Notes under the pieces: generated by a model | Told to the model about the DNA's origin: nothing | Databases searched by the model: none | What the model saw: the letters and a program-made list of their open reading frames with translations, nothing else | Program-made: the position numbers and the translations under genes | Assembly: GCF_032854445.1 (NCBI RefSeq) | Contig: NC_088304.1 | Coordinates: forward strand, 21,303,850 to 21,367,849 | Length of the DNA stretch: 64,000 nt | Origin: Liolophura sinensis | Lineage: Eukaryota > Mollusca > Polyplacophora > Chitonida > Chitonidae | Direction of reading: 5' to 3' | Part shown: one piece after another, positions 11,473 to 22,800 of the stretch | Position numbering within the stretch: position 1 is the first letter of the stretch | Layout: the number at the start of each line of letters is the position of its first letter

Positions 11473-14400
11473 CAAACACAAAATTTTAAAATAAAACTAA
11501 ACTCAAATTCCGTGTCAGAGTTTCGAAACAAATCCTTCGGACGGGTGTTTATTTACCCCAAGCGCTAAAGAGTTCCGTCGGGGGGGGATCACTCTGTAAG
11601 ATAAACTCATGAAGTCTGCAGTGTGAGCTATATAGCTTACGTGAACGTAAACTGTGAACTCGGCTTACACACTGATACATTACTCATTATAGGGTATAAT
11701 AATATGGTATGTTATAACACTACCATATGTATGCATATTAAACATTTAATCTCTAAGTTTTCGAATTATATTGATTTGAATTCTGCTGATATTATATTGG
11801 GTGTCAGGGGTCGTAGGAAGCAATTTCAAAGTGGGGGGAGGTGGGGGCAAGAGTCCCAACTAAAAAGGCGAGGGTCCAGGGGCCGCCAAGGCCACGGAAA
11901 CTCTGAAGGAGCTATATGGCCTTAGAGACGATTTCCCGAATCTTAGATATGCCAATTGAGGTGTTACTGACTACTTAAGTCTGCCTGAAAAAGATGAAAC
12001 AGGCGTTTAGCTCAGTTGTTCACGCTTTTGCCTGGAGAGCCACAGGTCAGCAAATAACATTGTAACAATTTATCCAGCATTCAACATTAAATGTATGCAT
12101 GTCGGAGAAAGGTTGGTGTAGATTGACTAATACAAGCATTTAACTCGTATGGAGGAGAATCGGTGGAAAGAAACATCCATGTTTTTACTGGGCTTTTGGG
12201 GTAAATTTGCAGGCCTGTCCGTGCTGGCTTGCTTTCGATTGAAATCAATGTCATTAATATGTATACATACACTTTTTGATCACGCCTTTGGCTCATGTAA
12301 AAGGCGTGCGTCTGATATAGGTGAATTGTCAGTAAAGCACCAAAGTCGGTTACAACGGTTACTTATCTTTCCTTCACTGATGAATCTTGCAACCCGTCCT
12401 GATCCCTGAAATGATCTTGGAATGACGATAAACTATAATGAAATAAATAACTCAACACCGATGAGTGCATATATTGTACAAATATATTAATTATTCTGCT
12501 TTTTGGGCTGAATGGAACTGCAACGTCATCGCATTGAAACACAGTCACTAAACTAGGAAAAAGATTGTGTTTGGAGACAAATGAGCCCACTTTTTTGTCA
12601 CATTACACTGTAGATGATTTGCCCTTCCATGGGACAATTGCATATAATAATATATGCTACTTCTGTGCACTGAAAGTTAAAACAAGCAAACCTACATAAA
12701 CCTATGTAATTTTGGCACATTATCAGTTTGGAAAAACAGGTATATATAACTTCGTGACACTATATCATGCGATCTGGAAAAGCAAAATCTTTGAGAAACA
12801 ATCAAAATTCACAACCTTTCGACAATTGCAGCCATGATTGCATGGATGCAGAAAATACAAAACCGACGTTGCAGAAAAATTGTTATTAAAAAAAAAGACC
12901 ATTATTTCAGTACATGTGGCATGAACATTTGTACTTCAAAAACCGCCTACGCTAAGTAACTCTCATAAAAAGAAAGGAAAACAATAAAATGAACTATGTG
13001 TTAAACTTCATGAAAAACGTTTATTTTAAAGATTATTTTACGCCAAGCAAAACGCATGAGAAAAATTGCATTCCATGTAAACGTATACATTGGACACAAT
13101 AGGTGCCAGTGCACAGCACGTTTCTGTCATGTAAATATATTTATTTAAAACTACATAAAGCAGCAGTTATAAATGCGTTGTTAGACCGATCCTATTTGCA
13201 AACTACTCTGAGGAAAGAAAACCGATCCTGACGTCATTTACTCCTATGAGCCATCATATAAACCAGTATTTCAAATGCATTTTACTCGGTTAAAAACAAT
13301 CCTACATTTTCTTCAACAGTTTTGCGTGGAGTTTTGTCAAACATTCATACTTCATGCTGATATTTTCTTTTCTTTTAAACTGACGACCGCCCAAACATTG
13401 TTAAGCAGGGTAAACTTATTAAAACGATTACGAAACAACAAACACCACCACTGTGTCTTTAGATCTACAAAAAAATCTAGTATGCAATTATAGTTAATGG
13501 TTTCTTGTTTCTAGTTGTCTAGTTTAAACGTTTAAAATATTTGTAATTAATGTTGACACAAAAAAGACACAAAGAATGTCTTGACACGCTGTATGGTCAA
13601 AATATTTTCATAATCCGTAAGCATGAAAGTGGGACGGTGTTTGGAAAAACATGTTGGCGCTATATTAAGACTAATGTGCACTGAGAAAATTGCAGTTCAC
13701 TGTGATTAGATTACCGAGAAAATATATTTGCGATAGCGTGATGTTTTATTCGGTGAGGAGGTTGGGGGGGGGGGGGAATATATGCTGGCCAAAGTATATA
13801 AAGCCAAGGTATATATGCTGGCCCCCTTGTCCCCCCCCCCCTGGTGTGTTAGAAACATTTGCTGAAGGAAGCTGTAGATATCAAAAGATATACTGTATAT
13901 AGGCCTGCGAGAAAAGGATCTCTAAAATCAACGACAATTTTTGTAAGGGAACTGAAGAAAGTTAGGCCAAAAAAAAAAAACTCAACAATATTTTCACTCT
14001 TCAGGCATATTTTATGTCTCTTAATAGTCCCTTTATTTTTTTAAATTTCCTGTCATGGGTCGAAAATGATGTCAACTAAGTCTATATAGTAGGCCTATAA
14101 AATTACCCTCGCCTTAGCGGACCCGCTTAAATTGGCGATACCCATGGGGGCTCTTAGCCCCGTAGAGATGTTTTTATATGCAGCTATCATCATCGACGTC
14201 AAGGCAGCAGGCTGATTAATTTCACTTGGACCATAGGAACACAGCACCGGTAGTTTGAAACCATTTTTTCGCCCCAATAAGTAATAACTAATTAAGAAAA
14301 CACTTTCGTACCATTATATATCTTATAGGCCACATCCTAAACTGCACATTACAATAACATAAAAATTTACCGTTTCATATAATCTGGAGTTTAATTACTT

Positions 14401-14477
14401 AGGTACCGGTATGTTGACGAATGTTAGGAAGAAACTGGTTCTGTATATTGGCAAAGGTTCCACATCGGCAGATCATG
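11473..14477. other. Intergenic between MUL1 and the PhnD-like gene
   Basis: The two genes diverge from here. The G-rich stretch at about 11800-11900 and the paired G-run/C-run at 13764-13841, each beside ATATATGCTGGCC, are the only visible structures. No coding region is supported. Confidence 0.5.
12003..12060 (+). mobile_element. Possible tRNA-like SINE head remnant
   Basis: TAGCTCAGTTGT at 12008-12019 fits a pol III A box, but no B box follows at the usual spacing. Could be chance. Confidence 0.25.
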
Positions 14478-14735
14478 AATTTCTTTATTTATTTGATTGG
14501 TGTTTCGCACCGTACTCAAGAACATTTCACTTATGCGACGTACGGAGGCCAGCATTATGATGGGAAGAAACCGAGTAGAGCCCGGTTAAAACCCACAACC
14601 ATCCTCAGGTTGTTTGAAGACCTTCTACGGCCAGAGAGGAAACAAGCATGAGCTGAACTTGAACTCTCAGCGACGGCATTGGTGGTAATTGCACCGCGCT
14701 GGCATGTTAACTACCTCGGCCACTGCATGAAGCCC
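14478..14735 (-). mobile_element. tRNA-derived SINE, main family, near full length
   Basis: Minus-strand copy with tail at the left (TTTATTTATTTGATTGGTG) and head ending CTCGGCCACTGCATGAAGCC. The A box has diverged. It lies just upstream of the promoter-like region of the PhnD-like gene. Confidence 0.88.
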
Positions 14736-14909
14736 CAGTCCATGCATGTAAGGTACATGTATATAAACAAAACTATATAGTACATAAGGCGAGACAATTT
14801 CACGCGTGGTAACAGCAAGTCTACAGGCTATACAATAGCATGCACGCACAGCTTTACGCAAAAATATTTGATCCATCAGGTTTTTATCACGATGATCCAG
14901 TTCTACTTT

Positions 14910-15060
14910 GCCTCTGTGACGTAACTTTATACATGTGATAGAACTCCTGCCGCCGGCTTCTGAACCACGTGGTTTGCAGCTGATTTGTGTAGGAGCACAC
15001 TGAGGTCAGAGGTCAAGGTTACTCTATATGGCGCCATCTGACCTTATTGGGCTTCCCTTC
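14910..15060 (+). promoter_or_regulatory. Promoter-like motif cluster of the PhnD-like gene
   Basis: Within 150 bp: TGACGTAA (CRE-like) at 14917-14924; the perfect palindrome AACCACGTGGTT with an E-box core at 14963-14974; two AGGTCA half-sites spaced by one base (DR1, the pattern bound by HNF4 or PPAR/RXR-type nuclear receptors) at 15003-15015; ATGGCGCCAT at 15028-15037; and an inverted CCAAT at 15046-15050. It is followed by a likely first exon with a good donor at 15144. Function is inferred from motifs only. Confidence 0.45.
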
Positions 15061-15503
15061 CAGGTACACGTGAACTCAGCTAGACGGCAGTGACAGCGGT
15101 ATATACTACTATAGTATCATGCCTGTATGGTACACGCATCGCAGGTAAGGTAATTCGAGTCAGTGTTATAGTGACATAATGTGCTAGATGTACCGGTACT
15201 AGCTATGATATAATATATGCTTGATTTACGCATACATACCGGTGACACCAACCGAATCTCAGTCTTCAGGCGGCTTAAATTAATTCGATGTTTTGATCGA
15301 TAGAGCAATGCCTGTTACATGTACCCTGACTTGCTACCGCTGTACCTAGATCCGGGTGTCATTCTCACATATCATGGGTTATGTTTACCTGTATTTTTCA
15401 GGATACGGTGAATGCGGATGCCGGATATCCTAACGTAATATGTCTGCACGTGTCGGGTACACGTAACATGCATGTACGTGGTTTGCTATAGAACCAACAT
15501 AAG
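15060..15503 (+). other. Two likely non-coding 5' exons of the PhnD-like gene
   Basis: Exon U1 would end at 15144 (GCAG/GTAAGG). Exon U2 would run 15402-15503 (TTTTTCAG before, AAG/GTAAGTA after). The next acceptor, CCCCTTTCAG at 16781-16790, is 12 bases before the coding ATG at 16803. U1 start is unknown. No transcript evidence. Confidence 0.45.
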
Positions 15504-15629
15504 GTAAGTACACGTATATGCACTGGTGTATAGCATGAACTATATATTTGATATCAGTGTCATTCAACGTTTAATTAGGCTTGTAATGTATGGTCAAAGT
15601 AATTACATGTATGTACATAAACAAGCATA

Positions 15630-15649
15630 TTAAATAATAATAATGATAA

Positions 15650-15691
<42 letters not shown>

Positions 15692-15692
15692 T
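15630..15692. repeat. AAT microsatellite
   Basis: About 20 units of AAT with occasional interruptions, inside the last 5' UTR intron of the PhnD-like gene. Confidence 0.9.
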
Positions 15693-16802
15693 TAACTTAT
15701 AACACCCATTTGTTTAAAAAAATCTCATATATGTGAGTATTGATAATTAACAATTTACATATATACTAATTTACTTTAGGTAAGTAACAATATCCTATTA
15801 AAGCTGACCTATTGCCAATCTTCTATAAACCAGACTGCCTGCTGGGATCTACTTTGTGTATGTCCTGATGTTAATCTTGTAAGTCACCTGAGTAATGTAC
15901 TGCACATCCTGGGTCGTTAGTACCTGGTCATATGAGGCTACCATGTGGCTGTGCTCTACTTACACTGGGGAAGTTGGGAAAAGTAAAGGGGATGTGTGTG
16001 TGTTGGGGTATGGGTGGCGGGGGGGTGGGGGGTGGGGGGTAGTCTGTGAAGTGGCAGGTTGCTGGTCAGCTACACTCAGTACATGTACCAGTCGACTTGT
16101 AATACCTATATGTCACATCTACAGTACTTTAGATAATTTTTTTTTTACATCACTGACTGTGTAAGTATATACTACGTAGAATCAATATGGTTACATTGTT
16201 GTAAAGTAGAAAAATGCTTAACTTGTATAGTTTGCAAATATATCAGTTCTATATATATATATATATAGATATGTATACAATATTACATGTATGCACATAG
16301 CTTATGTACAAACTGTAAAAATGAAGTGGTTGCATTTCTTTATGTGTACATTGTATTCTTTGTATATATTTTGCTGAACTACTTTTAACAGTTAAATCCA
16401 ACAATTGTGATATTTTTATACATTTTGTATAATGGTTTTTTTAATCAGTTTCGTGAATTATGTCTGTTGTTGAAATCTGTAAAAACAGGTGTAGTTTTTC
16501 TGTAAATTTCCAGTGTTAAGATAAACAAAATGGTTTACATACCACGTTGTTGTCTGTATCCAGAGCTGTTATGTGTTTGATTATTTATCAAATTTCATTG
16601 AATTTAAACCACATGTTTTACTATACTGTGGTATATAGGAGGTTCTCCTGATTTTCGAGGCACACTGCTAGACTGAAATGTAATGGTTTTGCATTGTCTA
16701 TATTTTATGTTTTATTCCCCTGATTTTAATTATAAATTGGTATTGCATATGTTTTTTTTTTTTTTTTTAAGTTTATTATTCCCCTTTCAGAAGTGTATCA
16801 AC

Positions 16803-19800
16803 ATGGGTGACTCAGTGGGATCAGCACAGAAGAGTAGGCTGCGAATGATAACTTACCTCTCTCCCAGTGTGCCCATTGAACTGTTTGAGGTGCTGAGGGA
16901 CTACCTGGAGGAGAAGCTAGATGTTGAGGCCAGCATCATCTATGAGTCTCGCTGGAGTGGCCCCCCTGCGGAGAGAGACCCAGACCCATTCCAGCGGGAT
17001 GAAGTAGACATGGGTGAGATAGACATAAGCGTCTAATTTAATCTGGGCATATCAGCTTGGTTCACTTAAAAAAAAAAAAAAAAACTTTTAAATTTAACAG
17101 AAAGTCTGTTGTCTGAGCGATGCTAGAATGTATTCTGCTATTAGATTATAGATTATTAGAGAATTCTGCAGATTATTCTGTTAAATGTAGCATGCAAATT
17201 CTATTAAAACAACATAAAGATTCTATTAGATTAACAGGATGTCATGTTGAATATGACAGAATATTGTGTGATAATAACAGAATACACACTAGCACCACTC
17301 AGACAACAGACTTTTTGTTAAACTTAACACATTAATTATGTGAGTGTTGATATCTGGTGTGACGTCGTGTAGGAACGCTTGGCGTCACATGGCACAAGTT
17401 TCATATTGCATATCAGTTTTGTTGATACAGTCTGTGCATATCAGTTATGTTAATACAGTCTGTGCATATCAGTTTTGTTATACAGTCTGTGCATATCAGT
17501 TTTGTTAATCCAGTCTGGGTATATCAGTTTTGTGAATACAGTCTGTGCATATCAGTTTTGTTATACAGTCTGTGCATATCAGTTTTGTTAATCCAGTCTG
17601 GGTATATCAGTTTTGTGAATACAGTCTGTGCATATCAGTTTTGTTATACAGTCTGTGCATATCAGTTATGTTAATACAGTCTGTGCCTATCAGTTTTGTT
17701 ATACAGTCTGTGCATATCAGTTTTGTTATACAGTCTGTGCATATCAGTTATGTTAATACAGTCTGTGCATATCAGTTATGTTAATACAGTCTGTGCATAT
17801 CAGTTTTGTTATACAGTCTGTGCATATCAGTTATGTTAATACAGTCTGTGCATATCAGTTTTGCTAATACAGTCTGTGCCTATCAGTACAAAGCATGTGT
17901 ATCAATGCCTGTATTGTGTCCTGATCTACTTAATATATCATTTACGTTGCTATGTAGTAAGATCCGCAATTTCAACCACATGGTACTTGAGATGTGGGTT
18001 CAATCCTGGTTTTCGTCAGTGAATTTCTAGATTCTCTCTGGTTTCATTTTTGTGGATGCCTGGTGACATTAGAAACCTTTAGTTAGAAGTTACAAGTTCA
18101 ACTTATAACTAGAATGGTAAACTAATTGTAATTTGAAGTTGAGAGTTAGAACTTCTAACTAAAGGTCTCAAGTAAGCAGATGATACTTTTGGCACCCTTT
18201 GTACAACCTGCTGTTTTTATGACCAAGTCATGTTTAAACCAGTTCAGTTGGTTAGTGCACTAGCGCAGAGTAATGACCCAGAAGTCTCTCACCAATGCGG
18301 TCGCTGTGAGTTCAAGTCCAGCTCATGATGCCTTCCTCTCTGGCCGTACGTGGGAAGGTCTGCCAGCGACCTGCGGATGCTCGTGGGTTTCCACTGGGCT
18401 CTGCCCGGTATTCTCCCACCATAATGCTGGACGCCGTCGTATAAGTGAAATATGTATTCTTGAGTACGGCCTAAAACACCAATCAAATAAATAAATAAAT
18501 AAATAAATCTTTAAACCTTATATCCCTGGCATTCCAGTAATGAAACAGGCCACGATAAACAACAATCAGCAGTTGTGATGATGTGTTTAAGGTTTCATGT
18601 GTGCATCTGGGTTCCTGCGTCTAATCAATGAAGGGCGTGAGAGCGTGGAACTGTGCCCAGCCGGAGCCGTTCATCAACACCCCAACAATAACAACAACAG
18701 ACCCATTTACTTCTCAGATGTTATCATACACTCTGACAATAGGTATGTATGTCAGATAGTAGTTCTAACTATGTCTACATCATGTGTTAGACAATAGGTA
18801 TGTACGTCAGAGAGTAGTTCCGGCTACGTCTACATCATTTGTTAGACAATAGGTATGTACATCAGATGGTAGCTCTAGCTACGTCTACATCATGTGTTAG
18901 ACAATAGGTATGTACGTCAGGTGGTAGTTCTAGCTACATCTACATCATGAGTTAGACAATAGGTATGTACGTCAGAGAGTAGTTCCAGCTACGTCTACAT
19001 CATGAGTTAGACAATAGGTATGTACATCAGATGGTAGCTCTAGCTATTTCTACATCATGTGTTAGACAATAGGTATATACGTCAGGTGGTAATTCTAGCT
19101 ACGTCTACATCATGTGTTAGACAATAGGTATGTACGTCAGAGAGTAGTTCTAGCTATGTCTATATCATGAGTTAGACAATAGGTGTGTACATCAGATGGT
19201 AGCTCTAGCTACGTCTACATCATGTGTTAGACAATAGGTATGTACGTCAGAGAGTAGTTCCAGCTACGTCTACATCATTTGTTAGACAATAGGTATGTAC
19301 ATCAGATGGTAGCTCTAGCTATTTCTACATCATGAGTTAGACAATAGGTATATACGTCAGGTGGTAGTTCTAGCTACGTCTACATCATGTGTTAGACAAT
19401 ATGTATGTACGTCAGAGAGTAGTTCTAGCTACGTCTACATCATTTGTTAGACACTAGGTATGTACATCAGATGGTAGCTCTAGCTACGTCTACATCATGT
19501 GTTAGACAATAGGTATGTACGTCAGAGAGTAGTTCTAGCTATGTCTACATCATGAGTTAGACAGTAGGTATGTACATCAGGTGGTAGCTCTAGCTACGTC
19601 TACATCATGTGTTAGACAATAGGTATATACGTCAGGCGGTAGTTCTAGCTACGTCTACATCATGTGTTAGACAATAGGTATGTACGTCAGAGAGTAGTTC
19701 TAGCTATGTCCGCATCACGAGTTAGACAATAGGTATGTACGTCAGAGAGTAGTTCTAGCTACGTCTACATCATGAGTTAGACAATAGGTATGTACATCAG

Positions 19801-22800
19801 ATGGTAGCTCTAGCTATTTCTACATCATGTGTTAGACAATAGGTATGTACGTCAGAGAGTAGCTCTAGCTACGTCTACATCATGAGTTAGACAATAGGTA
19901 TGTACGTCAGAGAGTAGTTCTAGCTACGTCTACATCATGAGTTAGACAATAGGTATGTACGTCAGAGAGTAGTTCTAGCTATGTCTACATCATGAGTTAG
20001 ACAATAGGTATGTACATCAGGTCGTAGCTCTAGCTATGTCTACATCATGTGTTAGACAATAGGTATATACGTCAGGTGGTAGTTCTGAGGGTAGTGTACT
20101 AGGACAACAGGCATTACATCTGGCATCGGTTTACTGTAACTTGACGTGGCCTCATGTCTAGTGTCAGCATAATGTGACTAGGTGTTTCTGTGTCATCGTA
20201 CTCTGAGTGTGTGGGGCATCATGTCTGTGTCAGCGCAGTGTGACTGTGTGGGGCATCATGTCTGTGTCAGCATAATGTGACTGTGTGGGGCATCATGTCT
20301 GTGTCAGCGCAATGTGACTGTATGGGGCATCATGTCTGTGTCAGTGTAATGTGACCGTGTGGGGCATCATGTCTGTTGTTACCGCACTGTGACTGGGTGG
20401 GGCTTCATGTCTGTTGTCATGGTAATGTGCCTGTATGGGGCATCATGTCTGTTGTCACCGTACTGTGACTGGGTGGGGCTTCATGTCTGTTGTCATGGTA
20501 ATGTGACTAGGTGGGGTATCATGTCGGGTGTCATATAATGACTAGGTGGGGCATCATGTCTGGTGTCAACGTACTGTAACTGAGTTGGGATCATGTCTAG
20601 TGTCAGCATATGGCAACTAGGTGGGGCATCATGTCTGGTGTCAGCGCAGTGTGACTGTGTGGGGCATTATGTCTGTTGTCACAGTACTGTGACTGGGTGG
20701 GGCATCATGTCTGTTGTCACGGTAATGTGACTGGGTGGGGTATCATGTCTGGTGTCAGCATATAGTGACTAGGTGGGGCATCATGTCTGGTGTCAGCGTA
20801 CTGTGACTGGGTGGGGCATCATGTCTGGTGTCAGCGTATTGTAACTGAGTAGGGATCATGTCTAGTGTCAACATATAGTGACTAGGTGGGGCATCATGTG
20901 TAGTTTCAGCGTACTGTAACTGGGTGGGGCATCATGTCTGGTGTCAGCATTCTGTGACTGGGTAGGGATCATGTCTGGTGTCCGTGTACTGTGACTGGGT
21001 GGGCCATCATGTCTGGTTTCAGCGTACTGTGACTGGGTGGGGCATCATGTCTGGTGTCCGTGTACTGTGACTGGGTGGGGCATCATGTCTGGTGTCAGCA
21101 TTCTGTGACTGGTTAGGGATCATGTCTAGTGTCTGCATGTAGTGACTAGGTGGGGCATCATGTCTGGTGTCCGCGTACTGTGACTGGGTGGGGCATCATG
21201 TCTGGTTTCAGCGTACTGTGACTGGGTGGTGCATCATGTCTGGTTTCAGCGTACTGTGACTGGTTGGGGAATCATGTCTGGTGTCCGTGTACTGTGACTG
21301 GGTGGGGCATCATGTCTGGTGTCAGCATTCTGTGACTGGTTAGCGATCATGTCTAGTGTCTGCATGTAGTGACTAGGTGGGGCATCATGTCTGGTGTCCG
21401 CGTACTGTGACTGGGTGGGGCATCATGTCTGGTTTCAGCGTACTGTGACTGGGTGGGGCATCATGTCTGGTGTCCGTGTACTGTGACTGGGTGGGGCATC
21501 ATGTCTGGTGTCAGCATTCTGTGACTGGGTAGGGATCATGTCTAGTGTCTGCATGTAGTGACTAGGTGGGGCATCATGTCTGGTGTCCGCGTACTGTGAC
21601 TGGGTGGGGCATCATGTCTGGTGTCCGCGTACTGTGACTAGGTGGGGTATCATGTCTGGTGTCCGCGTACTGTGACTGGGTGGGGCATCATGTCTGGTGT
21701 CCGCGTACTGTGACTGGGTGGGGCATCATGTCTGGTGTCCGCGTACTGTGACTGGGTAGGCATCATGTCTAGTGTCATCATGTATTGACTAGGTGGGGCA
21801 TCATGTCTGGTGTCAGCGTACTGTGACTGGGTAGGGATCATGTCTAGTGTCATCATGTAGTGACTGGGTTGGGCATCATGATTTGCTGAATGTAACACAT
21901 GAAAATAGGTCTAGATAGTTTGTTAGAAAGTACACATTTGATTACAGCAGTCCATGGTGTAACCAAAGCTTAAGGTTCCCTACTGGCATGGCTAGACTTT
22001 CATTTAGCAAGTATGCTGTTATCTTAGTTATGAATGTAAATAATCAATGATGTACTCTTTATTTCAGTTCCAAGTATAAGGACTTCCATGACCTAAAAGG
22101 TCACCGCTGGGCGATTAATGATGAAATTTCTCTGAGTGGAAACCTTATGGCATTAGCAGAACTCCGTAAAATGGGGTTTAATGCCAGTTTCTTTGGCAAC
22201 ATTCTCAGATCAGGTGGGTCATGGGTACTGAAAGTACCATTCCCATTATTCTTACGCTTATAAGTCTTCTGTGATGTGAGCAGTGGAAGATTTAAGTGAG
22301 TTAGGTGGAAGATAAAAGTGGATGAATGGCAAAATAGAAGAGTGAATGAGTAGTGTAATGGAAGAGTGAATGAGCAGGGTAATGGAAGAGTGAATGAGCA
22401 GTGTAATGGAAGAGTGAATGAGTTGTGTAACGGAAGAGTAGATAATTACTTTAATGGAAGAGTGAATGAGCAGGGTAATGGAAGAGTGGATGATTACTTT
22501 AATGGAAGAGTGAATGAGTACTGTAATGGAAGAGTGAATGACTACTTTAATGGAAGAGTGGATGATTACTTTAATGGAAGAGTGAATGAGCAGGGTAATG
22601 GAAGAGTGAATGAGCAGTGTAATGGAAGAGTGGATGAGCAGTGTAATGGAAGAGTGGATGAGCAGTGTAATGGAAGAGTGGATGAGCAGGGTAATTGAAG
22701 GGCAGATGGACAAGTGGTGTAATGGAAGAATGGATGAGTGGTGTAATGGAAGAGTGGATGAGTAGCATAAAGTAAAAGTGGATGAGTAGTGTAATGGAAT

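Noticed and set aside
13764-13841. G-run and C-run that could pair or form a G-quadruplex
   Set aside because: Homopolymer runs of this kind are common and error-prone in assemblies; the flanking ATATATGCTGGCC direct repeat suggests a simple duplication.
14095-14277. 60-codon minus-strand frame with fairly balanced composition
   Set aside because: No family resemblance, no splice context and AT-rich flanks; likely chance.
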